Shown here: positions 18,007-27,574 of the stretch, in pieces
Layout: each line of letters starts with the position of its first letter
Position numbering within the stretch: the first letter of the stretch is position 1
DNA from: Mesorhizobium sp. B2-7-2
GTDB taxonomy: Bacteria > Pseudomonadota > Alphaproteobacteria > Rhizobiales > Rhizobiaceae
NCBI RefSeq assembly: GCF_006440775.1
Contig: NZ_VFTZ01000002.1
Coordinates: 372,001-436,000 of the forward strand
Reading direction: 5' to 3'
DNA length: 64,000 nt
Notes under the pieces: model-generated
What the model was told of the DNA's origin: nothing
Databases searched by the model: none
What the model saw: the letters and a program-made list of their open reading frames with translations, nothing else
Program-made: the position numbers and the translations under genes

Positions 18007-18912
18007 TCAGGCGATCTTGGCCTGGTCGCGCCCGGCGCCGATCAGCACCAGCATCGCGACGAGGAAGAGATAGATCCAGGCGTCGCGCCATTCGAGCGGG
18101 AAATAGCCGGCCCAAAGCGATTCCGCCATGCCGAAGGCCGCGGCGCCAAGCGCCGCCTTGAGCGGCGACAGATAGCCGCCGACCGCCGTCACGAACAGGA
18201 TCTTGAGGCCGTAGACCAGCCCGGTGCCGAAGCTGACATTGCCGTAATAGAGACCGGCAAGCACGCCGGCCAGGGCGGCGCAAAAGCCGCTGAACAGCAC
18301 GGCGCGGCGGAACACGGCGGTGACGTCGATGCCGCACATTGCCGCCGCTTTCGGGTCGTCGGAGACGGCGCGCCAGGCGCGGCCGAAATGCGAATGCGAG
18401 AATAGCCAGGCCGCCAGCGCCACCACCGCGATGATACTAGCGCAATCGAGCAGCTGGATGACGGTGAGCGTCACCTTGAAGCCGTCACCCTGGGCAAAGA
18501 TGACGGGGTTGGCGAGCATCGGCGGCAGCCACAGGTCATGCGTGTCGGCGGCGATGCGGCTCGCTTCCGACAGGAAGATGAGAATGCCGAGCGTCGTCAC
18601 CACGATGGCATTGGGCGAGCGGTCGGCGAGCCTCTCGAAAACGCTGCGCGACAGGACATGGCTGATCAGCGCGGCATAAAGCACGGCGGCGGCGACGCCG
18701 AGCATTACCGCGGCGGCCAGCGTCAGCCACAGCGCCTGATAGCCGAAGGCGGCGGTCAGGATCATCGTCTGGCCGCAGAAGGCGAACAGCGCGCCGTAAG
18801 CCAGGTTGGTACGATGCAGGATGCCGTTGGTCAGCACATAGCCGAAGGCAAGCAGCGCATAGAGCGCGCCCGAATGCAGCCCGTTCAGCACCTGCTGGAA
18901 GAAATAGAGCAT
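18007..18912 (-). CDS. Branched-chain amino-acid-type ABC transporter permease (LivH-like), orphan
   Basis: A 301-residue membrane protein starting MLYFFQQVLNGLHSGALYALLAFG, the typical LivH opening, with about eight helices and the EAA-like loop SHFGRAWRAVSDDPKAAAMCGIDV. LivH proteins pair with LivM, LivG/F ATPases and a LivJ receptor. None is adjacent: downstream is the TRAP operon and upstream, divergently, the CGNR regulator. It is either a relic or works with distant partners. Confidence 0.88.
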   Translation of the reverse strand: MLYFFQQVLNGLHSGALYALLAFGYVLTNGILHRTNLAYGALFAFCGQTMILTAAFGYQALWLTLAAAVMLGVAAAVLYAALISHVLSRSVFERLADRSPNAIVVTTLGILIFLSEASRIAADTHDLWLPPMLANPVIFAQGDGFKVTLTVIQLLDCASIIAVVALAAWLFSHSHFGRAWRAVSDDPKAAAMCGIDVTAVFRRAVLFSGFCAALAGVLAGLYYGNVSFGTGLVYGLKILFVTAVGGYLSPLKAALGAAAFGMAESLWAGYFPLEWRDAWIYLFLVAMLVLIGAGRDQAKIA

Positions 18913-18963
18913 GCGATATCCTACAGGTCGTATGACGCGACCCCGCCGGACCGTTGCACTCGG

Positions 18964-18999
18964 AATCTAACTTGTCAAATGCGTTTTATCGGTTAGATT
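18964..18999. promoter_or_regulatory. Candidate operator: AATCTAAC-N20-GTTAGATT
   Basis: A perfect 8-base inverted repeat (18964-18971 and 18992-18999) with a 20-base spacer sits between the divergent livH-like and CGNR genes, starting seven bases before the CGNR ATG. The arms are about 28 bases apart centre to centre, close to three helical turns, as expected for a dimer or tetramer on one DNA face. A TTGTCA at 18972-18977 lies inside. Binding by the CGNR protein is an inference. Confidence 0.5.
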
Positions 19000-19005
19000 T
19001 CTGTC

Positions 19006-19614
19006 ATGACGGTTTCCTGGACCCCGCACCGCTTCACCGGCGGCATCCTTGCGCTCGACACGGCGAACACCGTCGTGCTGCGCAACGATCCGCAAAAGTC
19101 CTTTGACCGTTTTGACGACCCGGCCGAGATCGCCCGCTTCGCCGAGGCGGCGAGCGGCTTTCGGGCGGCCGAGCTCGGCGGCCGGAGGCTGCAGGCGCCG
19201 GAGCCGGGCGAGATAAAGCCGGCCGTCGTCTCGATTCGTGAAGCGACCGACCGCCTGTTTCGCCATGCCGTATCGAACGGCGCGATCGCGACCAGCCATT
19301 TGCCGGATTTCCTCACGGCCTGCGCCGGCGGGCTGTCCGGCAGCGCGACCGAGATCGGGGTGCCGGGCCAGCCTTTCGGCGATCCGCAAACGCCGATTGC
19401 CTTCGAGGCGGCTTTGGCCGTCTCGGCGCTGTCGCTGCTGCGCGACGAAACGGTGGCGAGGCTGAGGATCTGTCCCAATTGCAGTTGGCTGTTCGTCGAC
19501 CGCAGCCGCAACGCCAGCCGCCTCTGGTGCGACATGGCGGTTTGCGGCAACCGCCAGAAGGCAAACCGCTATTACCGCCGCCGTACAGGGGCGAGGGAGG
19601 TCAGCAATGCTTAG
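19006..19614 (+). CDS. CGNR zinc-finger protein with ABATE domain (putative regulator)
   Basis: 202 residues. The N-terminal about 140 residues are the stress-induced ABATE domain (GGILALDTANTVVLR...). The C-terminus carries the zinc knuckle with Cys156, Cys159, Cys175 and Cys180 in CPNCSWLFVDRSRN and WCDMAVCGNR, followed by a basic helix. These proteins are thought to be DNA-binding regulators. The ATG is only seven bases from a clean inverted repeat. Its 3' end overlaps the next gene by eight bases, so it is co-translated with the lipoprotein. Confidence 0.88.
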   Translation: MTVSWTPHRFTGGILALDTANTVVLRNDPQKSFDRFDDPAEIARFAEAASGFRAAELGGRRLQAPEPGEIKPAVVSIREATDRLFRHAVSNGAIATSHLPDFLTACAGGLSGSATEIGVPGQPFGDPQTPIAFEAALAVSALSLLRDETVARLRICPNCSWLFVDRSRNASRLWCDMAVCGNRQKANRYYRRRTGAREVSNA

Positions 19615-20137
19615 GAAATTGTCGCGTTCGGCTCTGGTCGGCGCCGCCTTGATCGCTGCATTCGCCCTTGGCGCCTGCCGCGACACCGGCAAGGAGCAAC
19701 TCTTCGCCATCTCCGGCAAGCTGTTCGAGTTCAATTACCGGCTGGCCATCGCCACCTATGTCATCACCCTGAAGCCGCTGCGCCCGATGGTCGACGGCCA
19801 GGTCGCGGTGGTGAGCTTCCAGAACCCGGCCGGCGGCGAGCCGCTCGTCGTCAACCAGAAGATCTGGCCGAAGCTGCCCCATATCACGCTCACCAGTCCG
19901 CCGCTCTCCTGCGTGGTCAAGGACAAGCCTTACAAAGTCTCGATCCGCATCCAGGATGCGAGCGGCACATTGCTGCAAAGCATCGACACCACCATGACCT
20001 CGTCAGAGGATCAGACCATGCTGCCGGACCGGCCGCTGGTGATCGGGCCGAAATACGAGCTCAACCCGGACCTTGCCGGCCATCCCGACGGCAGGCTGCC
20101 TGACGAGCAGAAGCCGGATTGCTCGAAAGCGACCTGA
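19607..20137 (+). CDS. Hypothetical lipoprotein
   Basis: 176 residues with a type II signal: basic n-region MLRKLSR, hydrophobic core and lipobox ALGAC (Cys24). The mature protein is probably an outer-membrane lipoprotein rich in beta-strands (AIATYVITLKPL, VSFQNPAGGEPLVVNQ, KVSIRIQDASGTLLQSI). A conserved-looking LSCVVKDKPYKV segment follows. I do not assign a function. It overlaps the CGNR gene by eight bases, so they are expressed together. Confidence 0.8.
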   Translation: MLRKLSRSALVGAALIAAFALGACRDTGKEQLFAISGKLFEFNYRLAIATYVITLKPLRPMVDGQVAVVSFQNPAGGEPLVVNQKIWPKLPHITLTSPPLSCVVKDKPYKVSIRIQDASGTLLQSIDTTMTSSEDQTMLPDRPLVIGPKYELNPDLAGHPDGRLPDEQKPDCSKAT

Positions 20138-20344
20138 AACGCCCAGCGCTCACGAAATTTTTGTTCTTCGCGAGGCGGTTAGCGCGGTCTTGCATGCGCC
20201 GTCGGCCACTCGCCAGACCGTTTGTTGCGTGTTATCTGGCTGCTGCGATTTTGTTTGACCTCTCCGCCAAGGGAAGAAAGACTGCGGCGTCCCACTCCGA
20301 CGTTGGCTGCCTGATTTGCGCCGCCTCCGCAGAGGAAATACCTG

Positions 20345-23300
20345 ATGACGCTGCACGACGTCGCGCTCGACGACAAGTTCGACCTTGGCAAGGAGCGCGT
20401 CTTCCTGTCCGGCGCGCAGGCGGTCGTGCGCATGCTTCTGATGCAGCGCGAGCGCGACCGCCGCGCGGGCCTCAACACGGCGGGCTTCGTCTCCGGCTAT
20501 CGCGGCTCGCCTTTGGGCGGCCTCGACATGCAGCTCTGGCGGGCCAAGAAGCAGCTTGCGGCTGCCGACATCGTCTTCCAGCCCGGCCTCAACGAGGAAC
20601 TCGCCGCCACCGCCTGCTGGGGTTCTCAGCAGACCGAATTGCTAGGCGAGGGCACGCATGACGGCGTCTTTTCGGTCTGGTACGGCAAGGGGCCGGGCGT
20701 CGACCGTTCCGGCGACGTCTTCCGCCACGCCAATCTTGCCGGCTCGTCCAAGCATGGCGGCGTGCTTGCCCTGATGGGCGATGACCACATGGCCGAATCC
20801 TCGACCAACGCGCATGCCACCGAATTTCTGTTCGTCGACACCATGGTGCCGATCCTCAACCCGGCCGGCGTCCAGGAGATCATCGACTACGGTCTCTACG
20901 GCTTTGCCATGTCGCGCTTCGCCGGCACCTGGGCGGCGATCAAATGCGTCAAGGACAACATCGAATCGACGGCCTCGGTCGACGCCTCGATCGAGCGTCT
21001 GGGCATCGTCATTCCCGAATTCGACATGCCGCCGGGCGGCCTCAACATCCGCCACGAGATCGACATGCTCGGCCAGGAAGAGCGGCTGCACGAGTACAAG
21101 CGCGCCGCCGCTTCCGCCTTCATCCAGGCCAATAGTCTCAACCGCATCGTCTATTCCGGCGGCCGCAACCCCAAGCTCGGCGTCATCACCATCGGCAAGA
21201 GCTATCTCGATGTCAGCCAGGCGCTGGAGGATATCGGCATCGACGAACAGGCCGCCAACCGCATCGGCATCCGCCTGTTCAAGGTCGGCTGCCCGTGGCC
21301 GCTCGATTTCCAGCACATCGCCGAGTTCGCCCGCGGCCTCGACACTATCGTCGTCGTCGAGGAAAAGCGCTCTTTGATCGAGGTGCAGCTGCGCGAGAAC
21401 CTCTACGGCACCGCCACGCAGCCGGTGATCGTCGGCAAGAAGGACGAGCGCGGCGACTGGCTGTTTCCGGCCAAGGGCGCGCTCGATCCGAACGAGATCG
21501 CCATCGCGCTCGGCGAACGAATTCTGCGCACCATCGGTCCGTCGGAAGAGATCGCAGCGCGGCTGGCGAAGCTGCGCCAGTTCCAGGCGATGCTCGCCGA
21601 CACCGTCGATATCGGCTCGCGCACGCCTTTCTTCTGCTCCGGCTGCCCGCACAATTCCTCGACCAAGGTTCCGGACGGCTCGATCGCCGCCGCCGGCATC
21701 GGCTGTCATTTCATGGCGCTGTGGATGGACAGGAATACGGTCGGCTTCACCGCCATGGGCGGCGAGGGCGCGCAATGGGTCGGACAGGCGCCGTTCTCGA
21801 AGCGCGACCACATCTTCCAGAATCTGGGCGACGGCACCTACAACCATTCCGGCGTGCTGGCGATCCGCTTCGCGCTCTCCTCCGGCGCCAACATCACCTA
21901 CAAGATACTCTACAACGACGCCGTCGCCATGACCGGAGGCCAGCCGCATGAGGGCGGCCTGACTGTCGACATGGTCGCGAGACAAGTGCGCGCCGAGGGT
22001 GTCGAGCGCATCGCCGTCGTCACCGACGAGCCCGACAAATATGCCGGCAAGGCCGATTTCCCGGCCGGCGTCAGCATCCATCACCGTGACGACCTCGATC
22101 TCGTCCAGCGCGAGTTGCGTGGGCTCAAAGGCGTTTCCGTTCTCATCTACGATCAGACCTGCGCCGCCGAGAAACGCCGGCGCCGCAAGCGCGGCACCTT
22201 CCCCGATCCGGACAAGCGCGTCTTTATCAACGAACTGGTCTGCGAAGGCTGCGGCGATTGCGGCGTGCAGTCGAACTGCGTCTCGATCCAGCCGGTCGAG
22301 ACCGAATACGGCCGCAAGCGCCGGATCGACCAGTCGAGCTGCAACAAGGATTTCTCCTGCCTCAACGGCTTTTGCCCGTCCTTCGTCACCGTGCATGGCG
22401 GCAAGATCAGGAAGGCCGAAGGCATTGCCGGCAAGGCCGATCCTCTCGACGGCGTGCCCGCGCCGGCTGAATTCCACATGGACACCCAGGGCTGGGCGGC
22501 GATCATCGACGGGGTCGGCGGCACCGGCGTCGTCACTGTCGGCGCGGTGCTCGGCATGGCCGCGCATCTCGAAGGCAAGGGCTGCGGCATGATCGACATG
22601 GCCGGCCTCGCCCAGAAGGGCGGCTCGGTCTTCACCCATGTCCGCATCGCCCCGACGCCCGAGGGCATCCACGCCATCCGCGTTTCGGCGGGCAAGGCCG
22701 ACCTTGTGCTCGGCTGCGATCTCGTCGTCTCCGGCGCCAAGAAGGTGCTGGGCGCGGTGCGCGAGGGCCACACGATCTTCCTCGCCAACACCGCCGAGAT
22801 CATGCCCGGCGAATTCACCCGGTCCGCCGACTTCTCGCTGCCGGTCGAGCGGCTGAAGAAGGCGATCCGGGCGGCTGCCGGCGACGACAAGGCGCATTTC
22901 TTCGACGCCACCCGCACGGCGACGGCCTTGTTCGGCAATTCGCTGGGCGCCAACATGTTCATGCTCGGCTTCGCCTTCCAACACGGCGGACTGCCGCTTT
23001 CCGCCGAAGCCATTGAAAAGGCGATAGAATTGAACGGCGAAGCTGTGCCGATGAACGTCGCGGCCTTCCGCTGGGGCCGCCGCGCCGCGCATCAGCCCGA
23101 TTTCGTGCGCGGCCTGGTCAGCCAGACGGGCAAGCCGGCTTCCCGACCGGCCGAGACGCTGGACGATGTCATCGCCCGCCGTGTCGCCTTCCTTACCGCC
23201 TATCAGAACGCCGCCTATGCCAAGCGTTACTCCGACCGTGTGGCAACCTTGCGCGCAGCCGAGGCCAAGGCCGTGCCAGGCTCGACCGCGGTGACCGAGG

Positions 23301-23818
23301 CCGTCGCCAGGAACCTCTTCAAGCTGATGGCGATCAAGGACGAATATGAGGTGGCGCGGCTTTACACCGACGGCACTTTCGCCGCCGACCTCGCCAAGCA
23401 GTTCCAGAGCTACGACAAGCTCGAGTTCCATCTCGCGCCGCCGATCCTCGGGCGGCGCGGCAATGACGGCAAGCCCCGCAAATCAAGCTTCGGCCCGTGG
23501 ATGATGAAAGGCTTTCGGCTGCTGGCGGCGATGAGGGGCCTGCGTGGAACCGCCTTCGACCTTTTCGGCTACACGGCCGAGCGGCGCATCGAGCGGCAGT
23601 CGCTGAAAGAGTACGAGGCCGATCTCGACCTGATTGCCGGCGCGCTGGCGCCGGGCAGGATGGAAGCCGCGACAGCCCTGGCCTCCGTGCCGGCACTTAT
23701 CCGCGGCTACGGCCATGTCCGGCAGGCCAGCGCCGACAAGGCGGCGGGCGAGCGCTCGCGCTTGATCGAGCGTTTGAAGCAAGCCCCCGCCGAGCCTGCG
23801 CTTCGGGCGGCGGAATGA
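20345..23818 (+). CDS. Indolepyruvate ferredoxin oxidoreductase family protein (fused)
   Basis: A 1157-residue fusion of all parts of a 2-oxoacid:ferredoxin oxidoreductase. In order: the pyrimidine-binding domain (about 1-400, FVSGYRGSPLGGLD, GDDHMAESSTNAHATE), the TPP domain (about 420-600, SGCPHNSSTKVPDGS, AMGGEGAQWVGQAPF), cysteines for iron-sulfur clusters (about 633-690, CEGCGDCGVQSNC and CNKDFSCLNGFC), the gamma domain (about 720-930, GVGGTGVVTVGAVLG) and a C-terminal DUF6537-like region. It should oxidatively decarboxylate aryl or branched 2-oxo acids to acyl-CoA, passing electrons to ferredoxin. It is monocistronic, with 207 bases of upstream DNA. Confidence 0.95.
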   Translation: MTLHDVALDDKFDLGKERVFLSGAQAVVRMLLMQRERDRRAGLNTAGFVSGYRGSPLGGLDMQLWRAKKQLAAADIVFQPGLNEELAATACWGSQQTELLGEGTHDGVFSVWYGKGPGVDRSGDVFRHANLAGSSKHGGVLALMGDDHMAESSTNAHATEFLFVDTMVPILNPAGVQEIIDYGLYGFAMSRFAGTWAAIKCVKDNIESTASVDASIERLGIVIPEFDMPPGGLNIRHEIDMLGQEERLHEYKRAAASAFIQANSLNRIVYSGGRNPKLGVITIGKSYLDVSQALEDIGIDEQAANRIGIRLFKVGCPWPLDFQHIAEFARGLDTIVVVEEKRSLIEVQLRENLYGTATQPVIVGKKDERGDWLFPAKGALDPNEIAIALGERILRTIGPSEEIAARLAKLRQFQAMLADTVDIGSRTPFFCSGCPHNSSTKVPDGSIAAAGIGCHFMALWMDRNTVGFTAMGGEGAQWVGQAPFSKRDHIFQNLGDGTYNHSGVLAIRFALSSGANITYKILYNDAVAMTGGQPHEGGLTVDMVARQVRAEGVERIAVVTDEPDKYAGKADFPAGVSIHHRDDLDLVQRELRGLKGVSVLIYDQTCAAEKRRRRKRGTFPDPDKRVFINELVCEGCGDCGVQSNCVSIQPVETEYGRKRRIDQSSCNKDFSCLNGFCPSFVTVHGGKIRKAEGIAGKADPLDGVPAPAEFHMDTQGWAAIIDGVGGTGVVTVGAVLGMAAHLEGKGCGMIDMAGLAQKGGSVFTHVRIAPTPEGIHAIRVSAGKADLVLGCDLVVSGAKKVLGAVREGHTIFLANTAEIMPGEFTRSADFSLPVERLKKAIRAAAGDDKAHFFDATRTATALFGNSLGANMFMLGFAFQHGGLPLSAEAIEKAIELNGEAVPMNVAAFRWGRRAAHQPDFVRGLVSQTGKPASRPAETLDDVIARRVAFLTAYQNAAYAKRYSDRVATLRAAEAKAVPGSTAVTEAVARNLFKLMAIKDEYEVARLYTDGTFAADLAKQFQSYDKLEFHLAPPILGRRGNDGKPRKSSFGPWMMKGFRLLAAMRGLRGTAFDLFGYTAERRIERQSLKEYEADLDLIAGALAPGRMEAATALASVPALIRGYGHVRQASADKAAGERSRLIERLKQAPAEPALRAAE

Positions 23819-23967
23819 TCGCGCCGGCGCGTTGACGCCGCGCCAAACCCCTGAATTTCCCTGTCTCTCCCACGTGTCGCAACTCCGTGCAACCGTGGCC
23901 GGGCGCCGTTCTAAGCCTTTCTTAAGGCAGGTGTGGCATGACAAAGGCGTAGTGTTGGGCCAACGGC

Positions 23968-26283
23968 ATGGGTAGAACAAAGACCGAGAACATCCCGGCG
24001 GATGTTTACATCCAGTTTGTGCGGTCGTTGTTCGACAACGCCCACATGCTGGTGATCGGTGGCGTTTGCTACTGGATCCTCGGATTCATGATCTATTGGC
24101 GGACGCACAATCCACTGTTTGTGGGCTTTTCTTTCGGCCTGCTCTCCATCAGCCTTTTCCGTTACTTCGGCATTCGCGCCTTTCTGAAGGCGGGTGGCAC
24201 TATAGCCAATGTCGAAGAGGCCAAGCGGTGGGAGCGCATTTATATCCTCAAGGGCAGCCTGCAGGGCCTGGGCCTGGGTTCGCTGTGCTTCATATCGATC
24301 TACGTTTACCCCGATCCCTTCGCCGAGCTGGCCGCGACGTCGCTGACGATCGCGACCCTGGTCACGGTCGTCGGCCGCAACTACGGCTCCCCGCAGATGG
24401 TGCGGATTTTCTCCGTGACCTTCATCGGACCGGCGGCGCTCGGGCTTCTGCTGCGCATGGACTTCCCGTCGGTCCTGCTCGGCCTGATGATCATCCCGCT
24501 GACATTCATCACCATCAACAGCGCCGACCATGTCCGCAACGTGCTCTTCTCTGCCGTTATCGGCCACAAGCAGGCCAGGAATCTGACGCGCCGGTTCGAT
24601 CGCGCGCTCAACACCATGTCGCATGGCCTGGTCATGCTGGGACCCGACGGGCGTGTCGTGGTGGCCAATGCCGAAGCCGCCCACCTGATGTCGCTGAAAT
24701 CGGGCGATGCCTTGCTTGGACGCTCGATCCACGGTCTTTTGATGCGCGGCGTCGCCGGCGGCATGCTGGCGCCGAAAGACTGCCGCTACATCGAGGCGCA
24801 GCTGACGCGCGCCTTGCGCGAAGGTCGCGACCGCAAGGTGCTCGTTTCGCTGGCCAATGGCCAGCACTACGAATTCTCCGCCCGCGAAGGCAGCCAGGAG
24901 CTGGGCGTCATCACCTTCGAGGACGTGACGGCCCGCGTCGAGGCGGAGGAAAAGATCCGCTTCATGGCGCGCTACGACAATTTGACCGGGCTGCCGAACC
25001 GCGCCTATTTCCACGAGCTGGTCGGCGAGGCGATGGCCTCCGGCGACCAGGACCGGCTATGCGGCCTCGCGGTACTCGATCTCGACGACTTCAAGAGCGT
25101 CAACGACACGCTCGGCCATCCGGTCGGCGACGGGCTGATCTACGCCGTGGCCGAGCGCCTCGCGGCGGTCGCCGGACCGGGCATCACTGTCAGCCGCTTC
25201 GGCGGCGACGAGTTCATGATCTTCTTCGACCGCGTCGAGGACGAGAGCCATCTCAGCACCCTGCTCGACCAGATTTTCGCGGACCTGCAGGGCGAGGTGG
25301 ACGTCGCCGGCCACGGGTTGCGCATCCAGACCAGCGGCGGCGCGGTGCTTTCCAGGGTCAAGGACACCGACGCGGACGCCATGATCGTCAAGGCGGACCT
25401 TGCCCTCTACAAGGCCAAGGAACTCGGCAAGAACAGCTGGCGGCTGTTCGAGGCGGCCATGGATGCGGCCTTCCGCAATCGCCAGCTGATGAAAGCCGAC
25501 CTGCGCAATGCCGTGCAGGCCAGGGAATTGCGCGTCGTCTACCAGCCGATCGTGGCTGTCAGCACCATGCGCATCGCCAGCTGCGAAGCGCTCTGCCGCT
25601 GGGACCATCCCGATCTCGGCCCGATCTCGCCCAGCGTCTTCATCCCGCTCGCCGAGGAGATGGGCATCGTTTCCGACATCAGCACTTTCGTGCTGGAGGC
25701 CGCTTGCGCCGAATGTGCCAAATGGCCGGCGCAGACCAGTGTGTCGGTCAATCTATCGGCCAAGGACTTCCGCAATCGCGATATCGTCCAGAAGGTCAGC
25801 GACGCCTTGGCCAAGTCGGGCCTTGCGGCGCATCGGCTCGAAATCGAGGTCACCGAGACCGCATTGCTGGACGACAAGTCGCTGACGCGCGAGTCGATCG
25901 AGGAACTGAAGGCGCTCGGCGCGCGCATCGCGCTTGACGATTTCGGCACCGGCTACTCCAGTCTGAGCTATCTCCACAAGCTGCCGCTCGACAAGATCAA
26001 GATCGATCGCTCGTTCCTGGTCGATGTGAACCAGAACCGGCAGTCGCTCGATCTTCTGAAGGGCATCGTCAGCTTGTCCCGGACGTTGGGTCTTTCGGTC
26101 ACCATCGAAGGGGTCGAGACCTTCGAGCAGCTGAAGACGCTAGTTCATTTGGTCAAGCCGGACTTCGTGCAGGGCTTTCTCTTCGGCGCCGCGCTCAGCG
26201 CGTCGGGCATCGAGACGATGTCGAGCGTCACATGGCCGTTTGCCGCGGATCTGCACATCGCCGGCAAAAGGACAGCCAGCTAA
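23968..26283 (+). CDS. Membrane-bound GGDEF-EAL protein with PAS-like domain
   Basis: 771 residues. About five membrane helices (25-200) lead into a PAS-like segment (about 205-320, ALNTMSHGLVMLGPDGRVVVANAEA). A GGDEF domain (about 325-490) follows with an intact active site RFGGDEFM at about 410-417. An EAL domain (about 510-755) has CEALCRW, the DDFGTGYSSLSYL loop and KIDRSFL. Both cyclic-di-GMP synthesis and breakdown look possible from the motifs. The following gene encodes an acyl-transferase, so the pair might link second-messenger signalling to an acylated product. Confidence 0.94.
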   Translation: MGRTKTENIPADVYIQFVRSLFDNAHMLVIGGVCYWILGFMIYWRTHNPLFVGFSFGLLSISLFRYFGIRAFLKAGGTIANVEEAKRWERIYILKGSLQGLGLGSLCFISIYVYPDPFAELAATSLTIATLVTVVGRNYGSPQMVRIFSVTFIGPAALGLLLRMDFPSVLLGLMIIPLTFITINSADHVRNVLFSAVIGHKQARNLTRRFDRALNTMSHGLVMLGPDGRVVVANAEAAHLMSLKSGDALLGRSIHGLLMRGVAGGMLAPKDCRYIEAQLTRALREGRDRKVLVSLANGQHYEFSAREGSQELGVITFEDVTARVEAEEKIRFMARYDNLTGLPNRAYFHELVGEAMASGDQDRLCGLAVLDLDDFKSVNDTLGHPVGDGLIYAVAERLAAVAGPGITVSRFGGDEFMIFFDRVEDESHLSTLLDQIFADLQGEVDVAGHGLRIQTSGGAVLSRVKDTDADAMIVKADLALYKAKELGKNSWRLFEAAMDAAFRNRQLMKADLRNAVQARELRVVYQPIVAVSTMRIASCEALCRWDHPDLGPISPSVFIPLAEEMGIVSDISTFVLEAACAECAKWPAQTSVSVNLSAKDFRNRDIVQKVSDALAKSGLAAHRLEIEVTETALLDDKSLTRESIEELKALGARIALDDFGTGYSSLSYLHKLPLDKIKIDRSFLVDVNQNRQSLDLLKGIVSLSRTLGLSVTIEGVETFEQLKTLVHLVKPDFVQGFLFGAALSASGIETMSSVTWPFAADLHIAGKRTAS

Positions 26284-26286
26284 GAA

Positions 26287-26425
26287 GCAATTCCAGGAAA
26301 AGTGCGAAGCGGTTTTCCGTCTGGAATTGCGTCAAGCAAAGAACAATTCCAGGAAAAGTGCGAGGTGGTCTTCCGTCTGGAATTGCACTGAAATGGAAAG
26401 CAATTCCAGAAGAAATGGAGACCGG
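26287..26425. repeat. Tandem GCAATTCCAG...CTGGAATTGC palindromic repeats
   Basis: Copy 1 is 26287-26330 and copy 2 is 26344-26386. Both have CAATTCCAGGAAAAGTGCGA on the left and TTCCGTCTGGAATTGC on the right, so each folds on itself. A third, degenerate left half begins at 26400. I recall this family as common in rhizobial intergenic DNA. The rest of the 26284-26718 gap holds the promoter of the next gene and no credible coding frame. Confidence 0.9.
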
Positions 26426-26718
26426 TTTGCTACGCCGGAGCTGATATGCGTCTCCTGAAACGATAGCCGCTCCGGCGTAGTATAATTCTGTGATGTCTGA
26501 CGCTTCCAAGCTCTGAATCCGGATTTACCTTGATGGCCGCCGTCAGGTCGGATCAGACAGCTGCTGGCTGCGGTATTTGCCTTTCGCGTGCAAGATCGAT
26601 GAAGCGATCGCAGCTATTAAGGTTAACAGACGGTAAATCAGCGATCTTGCATTTTCAGCTTGTGTCTCATTTCAACTCGAATAGCTTGTTCACAGGCGGA
26701 ATTCGAGGACGGACAATA

Positions 26719-27480
26719 ATGGAAGCTGCGGCTAAGGACGCGTCGGCTGGCGCCAGCTCAAAGGCTGACTCCCTGCTCAACCGAACGATGATGCAGCTCC
26801 TGGAGCATGTCGAATATCGCCTCATCACCGGGGGCGAGGATCTGGAAGCGATCTACCGGCTGCGCTATCAGTCCTACCTCAAATCAGGCATGTGCGGTCC
26901 GATCGCCAGCGGGATGTTCGAGGATCGCTGGGATAATCTTCCCAATTCCTACCGCTTCGGCGTCTATTGTTACGGCGAATTGGTCAGCACATTGCGCTTT
27001 CACTATATTTCCAGTGAACAGCCATACTCGCCTTCGGTGGACGCCTATCCGGAAGTGTTGCTCCCGCGCCTCGCTCGGGGGGAAACCTTCATCGACGGCA
27101 CCCGCTTCGCAACCGATCCCGATGCCGCGCCGGCGCCTGGCGTTCTGCCTTTCCTGACGCTCAGGATCGCCATGGTGGCCTCCAACTACTTTGGCCAGGA
27201 CTCGGTTTTGACCCCGGTCAAGGTCGAGCATTCTCATTTCTATGCCCGGTTCTTCAATGCCGTGCAGAGGAGCGAAGCCAAGCAGTTCCCGGGCGTTCTC
27301 GCTCCGATCGCGCTGTTCGAAATCCCTGCCGGCGAGAATATGCGCCGCACGCTCGAACGGTTCCCGTTCTACAATTCGACGCCGATGGAGCAGCGGATGA
27401 TGTTCGGCAATCCGGCCATCAACCGGCTGACGCCCCTCACCATTCTGCCGACGGCGAAATACTATCGCACTGCGGCCTGA
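26719..27480 (+). CDS. FeeM/LuxI-like N-acyl transferase domain protein
   Basis: 253 residues of the GNAT-related acyl-transferase fold shared by N-acyl amino acid synthases (FeeM) and acyl-homoserine lactone synthases. Telling features are LEAIYRLRYQSYLKSGM (the LuxI-type R-x-x-x-Y start), YRFGVYCYGELVSTLRFHYI, and EVLLPRLARGETFIDGTRFATDPD, matching the E-x-x-R/F-x-x-x region of such enzymes. It would join an acyl-ACP or acyl-CoA chain to an amine. I chose the ATG at 26719 (GAGGAC upstream) over 26530. The acyl product is unknown. It follows the GGDEF-EAL gene on the same strand, but 435 bases with repeats separate them. Confidence 0.78.
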   Translation: MEAAAKDASAGASSKADSLLNRTMMQLLEHVEYRLITGGEDLEAIYRLRYQSYLKSGMCGPIASGMFEDRWDNLPNSYRFGVYCYGELVSTLRFHYISSEQPYSPSVDAYPEVLLPRLARGETFIDGTRFATDPDAAPAPGVLPFLTLRIAMVASNYFGQDSVLTPVKVEHSHFYARFFNAVQRSEAKQFPGVLAPIALFEIPAGENMRRTLERFPFYNSTPMEQRMMFGNPAINRLTPLTILPTAKYYRTAA

Positions 27481-27574
27481 ACGCAGGCCATGAACCTTTC
27501 ACCGGCTGCGCCGTTATCAACGTCGCAGCCCGGTCTGCCCAGGCGATCGCGCCTGTCATAGGAAAGGATCCCGC

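Noticed and set aside
20642..23431. Long (929-residue) minus-strand frame opposite the ferredoxin oxidoreductase
   Set aside because: It is antisense to a clear, motif-rich gene and reflects high-GC codon structure.
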